In this document: positions 18,181 to 26,686 of the stretch, in pieces
Position numbering within the stretch: position 1 is the stretch's first letter
How the letters are laid out: each line of letters opens with the position of its first letter
Source of the DNA: Alkalihalobacillus alcalophilus ATCC 27647 = CGMCC 1.3604
GTDB lineage: Bacteria; Bacillota; Bacilli; Bacillales; Bacillaceae_D
Length of the DNA stretch: 36,707 bases
Reading direction: 5' to 3'
Assembly (NCBI RefSeq): GCF_000292245.2
Contig: NZ_ALPT02000042.1
Location: 1 to 36,707, forward strand
The notes under the pieces: generated by a model
Told to the model about the DNA's origin: nothing
The model's input: the letters and a program-made list of their open reading frames with translations, nothing else
Database searches by the model: none
Made by a program: the position numbers and the translations under genes

Positions 18181-19872
18181 TTACATTTGCTTCGGTGCTT
18201 TGACTCCTAATAAGCGTAACCCTTCTTTTAACACAATCGTCACGGCCTTCACTAAGGCTAAACGAGCTTCATATTGTTCGTCCTCGACTAAGATTTTGAC
18301 ATGACTGTAATATTTATTAAATTCTTGAGCCAACTCTAGGACATATTTGGCTACCTTTGATGGGTCCCTTAATAGGAAGCTTCTTTCCACAACATGCGGA
18401 AAATGATCGACAAGCTTCAGAACGGCCCAACTATACGAATCGTCCAAACCATCTTCCGGAGACGATACTTCCCCAAACTTCGCCTTACGTAAAATCGAGC
18501 AAGCTCTTGCATGCGTATATTGGACATACGGCCCGGTTGTTCCTTCAAATCGAAGCATATCTTCTAATGAAAATTCGACATTATTCTGTTTTTCGTTTTT
18601 TAAATCATGGAAAATAATCGCCCCAACCCCTACTTGTTTGGCTACTTCATCTTTGTCTACAAGGTTTGGATTCTTTTCATTAATATTTTGCTTCGCTAAA
18701 TCTATTGCTTCTTTAATCACTTCTTCTAATAAAATAACCCGACCTTTTCGCGTCGACATCTTGCGACCATTTTGTAAAATAAACCCGAATGGGATATGCT
18801 CTATTTCCTTGGCCCAGTCATAGCCAAGCTTTTCTAAAACTAATTTAATTTGTTGAAAATGTAAGCTTTGTTCATGACCGACTACATAAAATGATTTAGA
18901 AAATTGATACGTCTTTTGTCTATAAATGGCGGCGGCTAAATCTCTGGTTGCATAAAGGGTCGCTCCATCCGATTTCCGAATTAAACAAGGCGGTAAATTT
19001 TCCTTCTCCAATGAAACAACGTCTGCCCCATCTGAACGCTCTAACACATTTTTATTCTCTAGCTCTTTAATAACCCCGTCCATTTTGTCATTGTAAAAAG
19101 CTTCCCCATGATAGGAATCAAACGGGACACCTAACAGCTGATAGATTTTCGCAAACTCTTGTAATGATTCATCCTTAAACCAATTCCAAAGCTCTGTTGC
19201 TTCGACATTCCCATCTTCTAACCTTTTAAACCACGCTCTTGCCTCATCTTCAAGCTCTCGTTTCTCCTCTGCTTCTTCATGGAACTTCACATACAAAGCG
19301 AGCAGTTCCTTAATCGGATTCTCTTTAATCGTATCAGGATTGCCCCATTTTTTATAAGCGGTAATGAGCTTACCGAACTGTGTCCCCCAATCACCTAAAT
19401 GATTAATTCGCACGACCTGATAGCCATTTTTCTTAGCAACCGTAGCCAGTGAATTTCCGATCACCGTTGACCGCAAATGCCCCATTGAAAAGGGTTTCGC
19501 AATATTGGGTGAAGAGTAGTCAATCGTCAGCACTTGGCCTTCACCTATCGATTGAGCACCAAAACACTCCTTTTCAGCTAAAACCTTTGACAAAATACTT
19601 TTGCTCATTTCCGCTCGATTTAAAAACACATTCACATAAGGCCCTACCGCGACCACCTTGGAAAAAATGGATGCCTGAATTTGGTTAGCTAACTGTTCGG
19701 CAATTTTAGCTGGAGCTTGCTTCAACTGCTTCGCTAAAACAAAACAAGGAAAAGCTAAATCTCCTTGCTCCTCAAATTTAGGCTTCTCTATTAATCCCTC
19801 AATCTCCTCTTTCTTTTTTACACCACTAATCGTTTTTTCTATTTCCTCGGCATATAATTGCTTTGCTTCCAT
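18181..19872 (-). CDS. argS: Arginyl-tRNA synthetase, divergent type
   Basis: The enzyme charges tRNA-Arg. The start is ATG 19870-19872 (AGAGGTG upstream), giving MEAKQLYAEE and 563 residues; the longer frame would run into the T-box terminator. Visible are the Arg-specific N-terminal domain, the HIGH-like FSMGHLRST, HLGDWGTQFGKLI, the KMSKS-like RKMSTRKG, and the C-terminal DALR domain ending LLGVKAPKQM. HLGDWGTQFG and KMSTRKG differ from the normal B. subtilis ArgS, so this is probably a second, ArgS2-type paralogue. T-box control supports induction under arginine or charging stress. Confidence 0.95.
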   Translation of the reverse strand: MEAKQLYAEEIEKTISGVKKKEEIEGLIEKPKFEEQGDLAFPCFVLAKQLKQAPAKIAEQLANQIQASIFSKVVAVGPYVNVFLNRAEMSKSILSKVLAEKECFGAQSIGEGQVLTIDYSSPNIAKPFSMGHLRSTVIGNSLATVAKKNGYQVVRINHLGDWGTQFGKLITAYKKWGNPDTIKENPIKELLALYVKFHEEAEEKRELEDEARAWFKRLEDGNVEATELWNWFKDESLQEFAKIYQLLGVPFDSYHGEAFYNDKMDGVIKELENKNVLERSDGADVVSLEKENLPPCLIRKSDGATLYATRDLAAAIYRQKTYQFSKSFYVVGHEQSLHFQQIKLVLEKLGYDWAKEIEHIPFGFILQNGRKMSTRKGRVILLEEVIKEAIDLAKQNINEKNPNLVDKDEVAKQVGVGAIIFHDLKNEKQNNVEFSLEDMLRFEGTTGPYVQYTHARACSILRKAKFGEVSSPEDGLDDSYSWAVLKLVDHFPHVVERSFLLRDPSKVAKYVLELAQEFNKYYSHVKILVEDEQYEARLALVKAVTIVLKEGLRLLGVKAPKQM

Positions 19873-19901
19873 TACCCTTACACCTCTTTCATTTTTTCCA
19901 C

Positions 19902-20138
19902 AAAAAAATCCCGTCTCTATATATTTAGAGACGAGATTTACCCGCGGTACCACTCTGATTGTTCAAAATACGAACCTGCTTTCAACTAGATAACGGCTAG
20001 CACCGGCATTCCCTACTACTCATTTCAGGATGCATCTCAGAAGTGCGCTTCATCATGGCTTTGTTATTAGGCTCACACCAACCCTAACTCGCTTAAACTC
20101 CCCCATCACTACTCTCTTCCTCACAGACGAATATATTT
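19902..20138 (-). promoter_or_regulatory. T-box leader of argS
   Basis: The minus-strand leader contains the T-box core TGGTACCGCG (19943-19952), whose bulge pairs with the NCCA end of uncharged tRNA. A terminator follows: AATCTCGTCTCTA pairs with TAGAGACGGGATT (19907-19938), then a T run. Stem I precedes it. A CGC triplet (minus strand 20047-20045) followed by A stands at the expected specifier position, consistent with arginine; this assignment needs a folded model. It accounts for most of the 19873-20267 gap. Confidence 0.95.
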
Positions 20139-20144
20139 CTAGAT

Positions 20145-20173
20145 ATTATACTCAAAAAGTTTGCAACTGGCAA
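20145..20173 (-). promoter_or_regulatory. Sigma-A promoter of the argS T-box transcript
   Basis: A -10 TATAAT (20145-20150) and -35 TTGCCA (20168-20173) are separated by 17 bases on the minus strand, placing the start about seven bases before the leader. Confidence 0.85.
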
Positions 20174-20267
20174 ATGGAATTTTTTTCGCTTTAAAGTAGA
20201 TTCGTTTCATTTAAGAAAAAATGGGGAAAATACAACTATTAAGGGAATTTCCAAAAGGAGCGGAGCA

Positions 20268-20468
20268 ATGAACGAACAAAAAATATACGATATGATTGGT
20301 GTAGGGATTGGCCCATTTAATTTAAGTATTCCAGCAATTCTCTCAAAAGTTGAATTAACCTTCAGCTATCTTTTTTCCCATAATGCGAGGATTTGTTTAA
20401 AGAAAAGGCAAAAGGGAATAGCCTTTATAAGCAATCCCGATAGTAAAAGCCTTGAAGGAGGAATCTGA
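20268..20468 (+). pseudogene. N-terminal remnant of a lysine/ornithine N-monooxygenase (IucD/PvdA-like)
   Basis: The first 30 residues, with IYDMIGVGIGPFNLSIPAIL, match the FAD-binding start of siderophore-pathway N-hydroxylases, which are normally about 430 residues. After residue 30 the similarity ends and the frame stops at 66 residues, so only the 5' tip remains. A good ribosome binding site (AAAGGAG) is still present. No other siderophore gene is nearby. The fragment's end overlaps the ribosome binding site of the next small gene, suggesting a deletion joined the two. Confidence 0.75.
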
Positions 20469-20469
20469 A

Positions 20470-20661
20470 ATGACAACCAATAAAAACAAAACAAGAAAAA
20501 ACGATCCTGATAAATTTAAAAAAGACAAAAAATCTCAAGAGGAAGTCGACCAATTGATCATGCCGATTGATGACTTACCACTTGAAGAAATAGAAGAAGA
20601 CATGAAAGACGAGCGGAACAAAAAGAAAACAAAAAACCGTTCATCTAGTGATAAATCATAG
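20470..20661 (+). CDS. Small, highly charged protein of unknown function
   Basis: A 63-residue product starts at ATG 20470, seven bases after AAGGAGGA, which is preferred over an ATG six codons upstream. It is rich in Lys, Asp and Glu, with a basic start (KNKTRKNDPDKFKKDKK), an acidic centre (DDLPLEEIEEDMKD) and a basic Ser-rich tail, and has no hydrophobic core or signal peptide. It is probably disordered. I do not recognise the family. A bidirectional hairpin terminator follows. Confidence 0.65.
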   Translation: MTTNKNKTRKNDPDKFKKDKKSQEEVDQLIMPIDDLPLEEIEEDMKDERNKKKTKNRSSSDKS

Positions 20662-20664
20662 CCT

Positions 20665-20700
20665 AGAAAAAACCATGTCCTCTTTGGAGGCGTAGTTTTT
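20665..20700. terminator. Bidirectional terminator between convergent genes
   Basis: AAAAAC ... TCCTC TTT GGAGG ... GTTTTT forms a stem with A and T flanks on both strands, between the small plus-strand gene and the minus-strand Nudix gene. Confidence 0.75.
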
Positions 20701-20713
20701 CTGATCGGTTCCA

Positions 20714-21181
20714 TCATGTTTTCCGTATCCTCACGTCTCCCTCTTGAGCCTTTTCCTCATCCCACTGTACATGGATTTCAAATGTGCCCTCTTCAAAAAA
20801 GAAAGGCATTCGACGACGAATGGATTTTTGCATCGGTATATGCTCTAACTCGCTTATACGAATCCATTCCGGTTCACCTTCTGATCCAGCTTTAATTTCG
20901 CCTTCAAAATCAGTTGTTAAGTAATTAAAAATCATATGACGCTCCATTTTGACTGGATTTACATATTCATAAAGCCCTTTGTATTGAAGGTTTTTCACCT
21001 TTAAACCGGTCTCTTCATATACCTCACGAATCGCTCCTTCCACAAAACTCTCCGGAAAATCAACTTTACCTCCTGGTGGAATATACCCTTTAAAGTAATC
21101 ATGTTGTCGATTTAATAACAACACTCTGTCCCGCTCTTGAACCATACAAACCGTCCAGAATTTATATTGAATCTCTTGCAT
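20714..21181 (-). CDS. Nudix hydrolase (MutT/8-oxo-dGTP diphosphatase-like)
   Basis: The 155-residue protein has a perfect Nudix box at residues 38-60: G38, E44, R52-E53, E56-E57 and G59, in GGKVDFPE...REVYEETGL. These residues bind the metal ion and cleave nucleoside-diphosphate-X substrates. The early part (VLLLNRQHDYFKGYIPPGG) resembles MutT-type enzymes that remove oxidised dNTPs, but substrate cannot be fixed by sequence alone. GAGGAG precedes the ATG. It stands alone, divergent from the ACR3-like transporter. Confidence 0.9.
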   Translation of the reverse strand: MQEIQYKFWTVCMVQERDRVLLLNRQHDYFKGYIPPGGKVDFPESFVEGAIREVYEETGLKVKNLQYKGLYEYVNPVKMERHMIFNYLTTDFEGEIKAGSEGEPEWIRISELEHIPMQKSIRRRMPFFFEEGTFEIHVQWDEEKAQEGDVRIRKT

Positions 21182-21262
21182 CCAATCTCCTCAATTCCTA
21201 TTTTTCTATGTAAATATGATATGATTTTAAAAAAGTATTAATCGTCAGAAGGAGTACTCTTT

Positions 21263-22219
21263 ATGAGCATCATTGAGAAATTTCAAACGTTCATTATTTT
21301 ATTAGCTGTAGGAGTTGGACTGCTTTTCGGTCAAGTCCCCTTTATCGAAGCCCAAGCAGGTTCATTCATTTTGCCGTTTTTATTGTTCATGTTATACGGT
21401 TTATTTTTAACAACTCCCATTGATAATCTTAAAAAAGCTTTTAAAAACATTCCCTTTTTAAGCACAAATGTACTTATTAACTTTATTTGGACTCCCATTC
21501 TCGCTTGGTTACTAGGGGCTGTCTTTCTATCCGATCACCCGGCATTATGGCTTGGGTTTATTTTGCTGCTCGTCACACCTTGTACAGATTGGTATTTAGT
21601 TTTTACTTCGATTGCCAAAGGAAATATTGCTTTATCGACATCGGTCTTACCCATTAACTTAATTTTACAAGTTATTCTATTGCCTGTGTATTTTTTTATT
21701 TTTGCTGGCACGATGGAGACAGTCGCTTTCTCATCGATTATCGAAAGTGTTGTTTTCGTACTGTTACTCCCTCTTTTCTTAGCGGCAGTCACACGCTATC
21801 TATTCAAAAATAGACAGAACATACTCCAAGAAAAGATCATACCGTTTTTTGCAACATCACAAATCATCTTTTTATCATTAGCAATAGTCGCGATGTTCGC
21901 TTCACAAGGCTCGTATTTATTAGCGAACTTAGAGGTTATTTATTTATTACTTATTCCATTATTACTTTTCTTTAGCATCAATTTTCTTGTGGCTCAAACT
22001 GTTGGCAAAGTGCTGAAATTCTCATTCGAGGACACAACTAGTTTAAATTTAACGATTATCGCTCGAAATTCACCGATCGCCTTAGCAATTGTCGTCATAG
22101 CTTTTCCCGAGCAACCTCTTATCGCCTTAGCACTAGTGATTGGTCCACTAATCGAACTACCCGTCCTCGCCGCCGTCTCACAAATTTTATTAATGATGAA
22201 AAAAAGAACAGTCGCTTGA
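21263..22219 (+). CDS. ACR3 / bile acid:Na+ symporter superfamily membrane transporter
   Basis: The 318-residue protein is hydrophobic throughout, with about ten membrane helices. The segment LLLVTPCTDWYLVFTSIAKG (C107) corresponds to the conserved cysteine region of ACR3 arsenite exporters, and LTIIARNSPIALAIV to the second conserved site of the superfamily. Such proteins are often annotated as arsenic resistance. Neither an arsR nor an arsC gene is adjacent, so arsenite as substrate is uncertain. AGAAGGAG precedes the ATG and an intrinsic terminator overlaps the stop. Confidence 0.8.
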   Translation: MSIIEKFQTFIILLAVGVGLLFGQVPFIEAQAGSFILPFLLFMLYGLFLTTPIDNLKKAFKNIPFLSTNVLINFIWTPILAWLLGAVFLSDHPALWLGFILLLVTPCTDWYLVFTSIAKGNIALSTSVLPINLILQVILLPVYFFIFAGTMETVAFSSIIESVVFVLLLPLFLAAVTRYLFKNRQNILQEKIIPFFATSQIIFLSLAIVAMFASQGSYLLANLEVIYLLLIPLLLFFSINFLVAQTVGKVLKFSFEDTTSLNLTIIARNSPIALAIVVIAFPEQPLIALALVIGPLIELPVLAAVSQILLMMKKRTVA

Positions 22220-22232
22220 GCTGTTCTTTTTT
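22200..22232 (+). terminator. Terminator of the ACR3-like gene
   Basis: AAAAAAGAACAG (22200-22211) and CTGTTCTTTTTT (22221-22232) form a perfect 12-bp stem with a nine-base loop that includes the stop codon region; the T run is on the plus-strand side. Confidence 0.9.
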
Positions 22233-22281
22233 GATGCTCTTCAATTGAAGAAATGCCTCTACTATCCAAGCAATAGTAAAA

Positions 22282-22570
22282 TGTCCTAAGACTTGTTTTA
22301 TTGGACAATCTGGTAGCTGCTGTTTCCCTATTTGTCTTAGAACCTTGGTTTATAGGACAAACCGATAACACTCCTTCCCTTGTTTGTCTTAGAACCTTGG
22401 TTTATAGGACAAATCGATAACATTCCTTCCCTTGTTTGTCTTAGAACCTTGGTTTATAGGACAAACCGAAGCTGATCGTTCTTTATTTGTCTCAGAAACA
22501 GGTTCTATAGGACAACTTTCTACAGGTGGTTCTCTCTTTCTGTCCAATAAACCCTTATACACTCCCAAAG
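22282..22570. repeat. Tandem array of six hairpin units, 51-53 bp period
   Basis: Units begin with TGTC at 22282, 22333, 22385, 22437, 22488 and 22541 (spacings 51, 52, 52, 51, 53; the last unit is partial). Each full unit carries imperfect inverted arms TTGTCTTAGAACC ... GGTTTATAGGACAA, followed by about 20 bases of variable sequence. The array fills the gap between the ACR3-like gene and dut, which converge. It encodes only repetitive open frames. Confidence 0.93.
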
Positions 22571-22600
22571 CCAAACTTACCAACTCACTAGAAACTCCAT

Positions 22601-22633
22601 AAAAAAAACCCTTAGATAAAGCTATCTAAAGGT
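22601..22633 (-). terminator. Terminator after dut
   Basis: On the minus strand ACCTTTAGATA pairs with TATCTAAGGGT (22608-22618 and 22623-22633), then a run of about seven T. It ends transcription of the nrd-dut block. Confidence 0.88.
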
Positions 22634-22667
22634 AAATACATCGCAAATATTTAGTATCGAATCTATC

Positions 22668-23105
22668 TTATTTCGTTCCAGTCGAACCGTGTCCACCACG
22701 GTTTTCATTTTCAAGCTTTTCAACTTCAACAAATTCAATCGCTGGCATTTTTTTCATGATTCTAAATTGACAAATTCGATCATTTTCCTCAATTACCGTA
22801 TCTCTTAAGGCATAAGCAGGGAAAAACCACTGATCATTATCACCTTTATACGATTCATCGATGATACCCATAGAATTCGTTTGGATAATGCCGAAGTTTT
22901 TGAACGTACTTGAACGAGGAACGACATGGCCTTCATACCCTTCAGGCAACTCCATCGCAATTCCTAGTGGGATTAATTTAAATTCATCTTTTTTTAACTC
23001 GACTGTTTCAGCAGCACGTAAATCAATCCAATCGCCTTGTACGATTTTATCGGCCCTTACAAGATTATCATTAAAGTATTTAATTCTTATTTGCTCTGTT
23101 GACAT
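22668..23105 (-). CDS. dut: dUTP diphosphatase (YncF/YosS type)
   Basis: This trimeric dUTPase hydrolyses dUTP to dUMP, keeping uracil out of DNA and feeding dTMP synthesis. The start is ATG 23103-23105 with AAGGAGA, giving 145 residues (MSTEQIRIKYF); the longer frame runs back into nrdF. Conserved motifs are GDWIDLRAAE, VVPRSSTFKNFG, NSMGIIDESYKGDN, DRICQFRIMKK and the C-terminal RGGHGSTGTK that closes over the substrate. Very close relatives in B. subtilis are YncF and the SP-beta prophage protein YosS. It follows nrdF after a 61-base gap holding a hairpin. Confidence 0.96.
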   Translation of the reverse strand: MSTEQIRIKYFNDNLVRADKIVQGDWIDLRAAETVELKKDEFKLIPLGIAMELPEGYEGHVVPRSSTFKNFGIIQTNSMGIIDESYKGDNDQWFFPAYALRDTVIEENDRICQFRIMKKMPAIEFVEVEKLENENRGGHGSTGTK

Positions 23106-23130
23106 CGTATTCTCCTTTTTCATAACAAAG

Positions 23131-23158
23131 AAAATAGGGACTAAACGCGCTAGTCCCT
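23131..23158 (-). terminator. Hairpin between nrdF and dut, possible partial terminator
   Basis: AGGGACTA and TAGTCCCT pair over 8 bp around GCGCGTT on the minus strand, followed by ATTTTCTTT. It may reduce read-through from the nrd genes into dut; the T run is interrupted, so full termination is uncertain. Confidence 0.65.
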
Positions 23159-23166
23159 CTCTCTTC

Positions 23167-24129
23167 TTAATAATCGTAGTCTGATTCGTCCATATCTTCA
23201 ACAACTGAAAGCAAGTAACCATTTCCAACTGTTGAGAAGAAATCGTGATTCGTTGTACCAGTGGATAATCCATTAATGACAATCGGATTGACATCATCCG
23301 CTGTATCCGGAAATAACGGAGCTAAACCAAGGTTCATTAACGCTTTGTTTGCATTATAACGTAAAAAGACTTTCACATCCTCTGTCCAACCGACTTGATC
23401 ATATAGAGAGGCTGTATATTTCACTTCATTCTCATATAATTGATACAACAATGAATAAGTCCACGTTTTTAACGACTCTTTTTCCGAATCGGACAGTTTA
23501 TTAAATCCAACTTTGAATTTATAACCGATATACGCCCCATGTGCCGATTCATCGCGGATAATCAACTTAATGACTTCAGCTACATTGATCAGTTTCGCTC
23601 TACCTAAATAATAGAGTGGTGTATAAAAACCAGAATAAAAGAGGAATGATTCCAAGAAAACACTTGCTACTTTTTTCTCTAAAGGAGAACCATTTTTGTA
23701 AACTTCATCAATAATACGGGCTTTCGTTTGAAGGAAATCATCTTCACGTGCCCATCTAAAAATATCTTCAATTTCCTTCTTCGTATTTAACGTACTAAAA
23801 ATCGAAGAATAACTTCGTGCATGCTCTGACTCCATAAATTGAATGTTATTCAACACCGCAATTTCATGTTGAGTTTTCGCATCTTTTCTTAGTGCATCAA
23901 TACCTGATTCTGATTGAAGCGTATCAAGCATTGTGAGTCCGCCGAAAACTTTCTCCACTAAGCGCTTTTCTTCATCGGGTAACTTTGTCCAATCCGAACG
24001 ATCTTTCGATACTGGCATACGAGTCGATAACCAAAATTGTTCCGTTAACTTCTCATAGGTGATTTTATCGATCGCGTCTTCTATATTATTCCAATTGACT
24101 GCTTCATAAGCTGCATAGTCCGTCACCAA
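23167..24129 (-). CDS. nrdF: Class Ib ribonucleotide reductase, beta subunit
   Basis: NrdF holds the dimetal centre and tyrosyl radical used by NrdE. All ligands are visible: D69, E100, H103, E160, E194 and H197, with the radical tyrosine Y107 in EHARSYSS. About 320 residues is normal. The start is ambiguous: TTG at 24127-24129 or GTG directly after it, both behind GGGAGG; I use the TTG because its spacing (six bases) is slightly better. The gene begins 11 bases after nrdE, so they are co-transcribed. Confidence 0.97.
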   Translation of the reverse strand: MVTDYAAYEAVNWNNIEDAIDKITYEKLTEQFWLSTRMPVSKDRSDWTKLPDEEKRLVEKVFGGLTMLDTLQSESGIDALRKDAKTQHEIAVLNNIQFMESEHARSYSSIFSTLNTKKEIEDIFRWAREDDFLQTKARIIDEVYKNGSPLEKKVASVFLESFLFYSGFYTPLYYLGRAKLINVAEVIKLIIRDESAHGAYIGYKFKVGFNKLSDSEKESLKTWTYSLLYQLYENEVKYTASLYDQVGWTEDVKVFLRYNANKALMNLGLAPLFPDTADDVNPIVINGLSTGTTNHDFFSTVGNGYLLSVVEDMDESDYDY

Positions 24130-24140
24130 TTAAAACCTCC

Positions 24141-26327
24141 CTAAATGCTGCACGATTCACAATAGTTGGCACCAACTTCAGTTCCATCATCCGTATAGGT
24201 TCTAATATAATAAACGGATTTAATGCCTTTTTTCCATGCATAGTTTCTTAAAATATTTAAGTCTCTTGTTGTTTTTTTCGTCGGATAATCACTATTCACT
24301 TTCCACTCATATAGTCCTTCTGGTAATTCAGATCTTAAAAATAAGGTCATACTTAATCCTTGGTCGACATGCTTTTGTGCGGTCGCATACGTATCAATAA
24401 TCTTTCGTTGATCGATATCGTAAGCAGACTCGTAATGTGGAATCGTTTCACTCGTTAAATAAGGGGCTGGATAATACACTTTCCCACGTTTACCCTCTGT
24501 ACGTTCCTCAATCCTTTGCGTAATCGGATGAATCGAGGCGGTTGCTTCATTCACATAAGAAATCGAGCCAGTAGGGGCCACAGCGAGTCGGTACGCATTA
24601 TAAATTCCATGTTCCATTACGGACGCTTTAAGCTTCTCCCAATCTTCGTGACGGGGAATAAAAATATCTTCAAAGATTTCTTTTATTTTCTCATGCTTAA
24701 ACGAAAAGTCCTCTTCCGCTAAATATTTATCAAAATACTCACCTGTTGCATATTTAGACTTTTCAAAATCGTAAAAAGTCTTTCCTGTTTCAATCGAAAC
24801 TCGATTACTTTCGGTAAGTGTCCAATAGTTTAATAACATAAAATAAATATCCGTAAACTCGATCGCTTCAGGAGATCCGTAATAAATCTGGTTTTTCGCT
24901 AAGAAACCATGCAAATTCATCGCTCCAAGACCGACTGAATGATACATATCATTACCATTTTTTACAGAAGGAACGACATCAATACTTGAATGGTCTGTCA
25001 CATATGTTAAAGCACGAAGCATCGTTCGTACGGATTTCCCAAGGTCAGGAGATTTCATTAAGTTCGCGACATTTGTTGAACCTAAATTACAACTAACATC
25101 ATTTCCTAATTGAGCGTATGTCTGGTCATTATTAATCATAGAATCTTTATGCACTTGAAAGATTTCAGTACAAAGATTTGACATAATCACATGTCCGTCT
25201 ATCGGATTTTCACGATTCACCGTATCGATATTAATAATATACGGATAGCCACTCTCATTTTGAAGATTACTAATTTCCGTCTCTAAATCTCTCGCTTTGA
25301 TTTTCGATTTTCGAATTTCAGGGTTGTCGACCATGTTGTCATATTCTTTTGTGATGTCCACATAAGAAAATGGTTTCCCATACACTTTTTCAACATCATG
25401 TGGTGAGAATAAATACATAAAGTCGTTACTTTTTGTTAGTTCATAAAATTTATCAGGCACAACAAGGCCAAGCGATAAAGTCTTAATTCTTACTTTCTCA
25501 TCCGCATTTTCTTTTCGAACCGATAAGAAATCAACAATATCAGGATGGAAAATATTCAAATAAACAACCCCGGCACCATCTCTTGCTCCACCTTGATTGG
25601 CATAAGAAAAAGCATCCTCAAACATTTTCATGACAGGTACTACCCCATCAGCTAGTCCATAAATGCCTCTGATTGGATCATTATTTGCACGGACGTTCGA
25701 TAAACTAATTCCAACTCCGCCACCTAATTTAGATAATTGTAATGCTGAATTAATACTTCTACCAATGGAATTCATATCATCAGAAACCGTTAATAGAAAA
25801 CAAGACACCATTTCACCCGATCTCTTTTTACCGATATTTAGGAATGTTGGAGTCGCTGGTTGATAACGTTGGTTAATTAATTCCTCCGCTAAATCTAAAG
25901 CCAATTGTTCATCCCCATCCGCAATCGAAAGAGCATTAAAAGCCAAACGATCCTCATATCTTTCTAAAAAACGCTGACCATCATCGGTTTTCATCGCATA
26001 TTGGGAATAAAATTTATAAGCCCCCATAAAAGAACGAAAACGAAACTTATGATTATAAATCGATTTAAATACTTTTTTAACAAACTTTCGGTCATATTTA
26101 TTTAAAAAATCCTCTTTTATATAGTCATTCTCAATCAAATAATCGAGCTTCTCATCTAACGAATGAAAAAAGACCGTATTTGGATTTACATATTCTAAAA
26201 AGTAAGCTTTTACGGCTTCTCTATCTTTATCAATTTGAATCTTGCCTTCCTTTGGCAAGTTCAATAGATTGTTTAAGGTAAAATAAGTATCCTCTTTTAC
26301 CTTTTTACTTAATTCCGGTGCCTGCAT
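24141..26327 (-). CDS. nrdE: Class Ib ribonucleotide reductase, alpha (catalytic) subunit
   Basis: NrdE reduces ribonucleoside diphosphates to deoxy forms. The 728 residues contain the redox pair C176 (GEMVSCFL) and C413 (VSCNLGSTN), the thiyl-radical motif N384-L-C386-T-E388, and the C-terminal shuttle CESC (C723, C726) that accepts electrons from NrdH. There is no N-terminal ATP-cone, as expected for class Ib. The AGGAGG site is 12 bases from the ATG, slightly long, and lies inside nrdI, which overlaps by 23 bases. Confidence 0.98.
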   Translation of the reverse strand: MQAPELSKKVKEDTYFTLNNLLNLPKEGKIQIDKDREAVKAYFLEYVNPNTVFFHSLDEKLDYLIENDYIKEDFLNKYDRKFVKKVFKSIYNHKFRFRSFMGAYKFYSQYAMKTDDGQRFLERYEDRLAFNALSIADGDEQLALDLAEELINQRYQPATPTFLNIGKKRSGEMVSCFLLTVSDDMNSIGRSINSALQLSKLGGGVGISLSNVRANNDPIRGIYGLADGVVPVMKMFEDAFSYANQGGARDGAGVVYLNIFHPDIVDFLSVRKENADEKVRIKTLSLGLVVPDKFYELTKSNDFMYLFSPHDVEKVYGKPFSYVDITKEYDNMVDNPEIRKSKIKARDLETEISNLQNESGYPYIINIDTVNRENPIDGHVIMSNLCTEIFQVHKDSMINNDQTYAQLGNDVSCNLGSTNVANLMKSPDLGKSVRTMLRALTYVTDHSSIDVVPSVKNGNDMYHSVGLGAMNLHGFLAKNQIYYGSPEAIEFTDIYFMLLNYWTLTESNRVSIETGKTFYDFEKSKYATGEYFDKYLAEEDFSFKHEKIKEIFEDIFIPRHEDWEKLKASVMEHGIYNAYRLAVAPTGSISYVNEATASIHPITQRIEERTEGKRGKVYYPAPYLTSETIPHYESAYDIDQRKIIDTYATAQKHVDQGLSMTLFLRSELPEGLYEWKVNSDYPTKKTTRDLNILRNYAWKKGIKSVYYIRTYTDDGTEVGANYCESCSI

Positions 26328-26685
26328 AGTGGTTCAATTCCTCCTTGAAATTCAGTAAGTCATTATTCGTCCCACTAAATTCAAATGTATATAATAAAGG
26401 CTTATTATACTTTTTGGACAAGTCCTTAGCATTAAAACAATAATCGCCATCAAAATTTAAATTACCACTGCCTACGAACCCTATTAAATGGCTCCTATTC
26501 ATCTGGTAATCAACAAAAGAACTAATCACCTCAGTAATTTGCTCATCATAGCTTGGGACAATCACAATAAAGGGTTCATCCATTTCTTCACAAGGATCGC
26601 TGTAATTTATTTCAACAGACTTCATCCCTGTTTTTTCCACAAATTCTCTAACATTCCCAGTTAAAGAAAGATAGGCAATGAGCAA
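26305..26685 (-). CDS. nrdI: NrdI flavodoxin-like protein
   Basis: NrdI is a small FMN protein that supplies the oxidant for assembly of the dimanganese-tyrosyl radical in NrdF. The 126 residues begin MLIAYLSLTGNVREFVEK, the FMN phosphate-binding loop, and contain VPSYDEQ and VGSGNLNFDGDYCFNAKDL, conserved in NrdI. It sits between nrdH (one base away) and nrdE (23-base overlap), the usual class Ib order. Confidence 0.96.
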   Translation of the reverse strand: MLIAYLSLTGNVREFVEKTGMKSVEINYSDPCEEMDEPFIVIVPSYDEQITEVISSFVDYQMNRSHLIGFVGSGNLNFDGDYCFNAKDLSKKYNKPLLYTFEFSGTNNDLLNFKEELNHYAGTGIK

Positions 26686-26686
26686 T

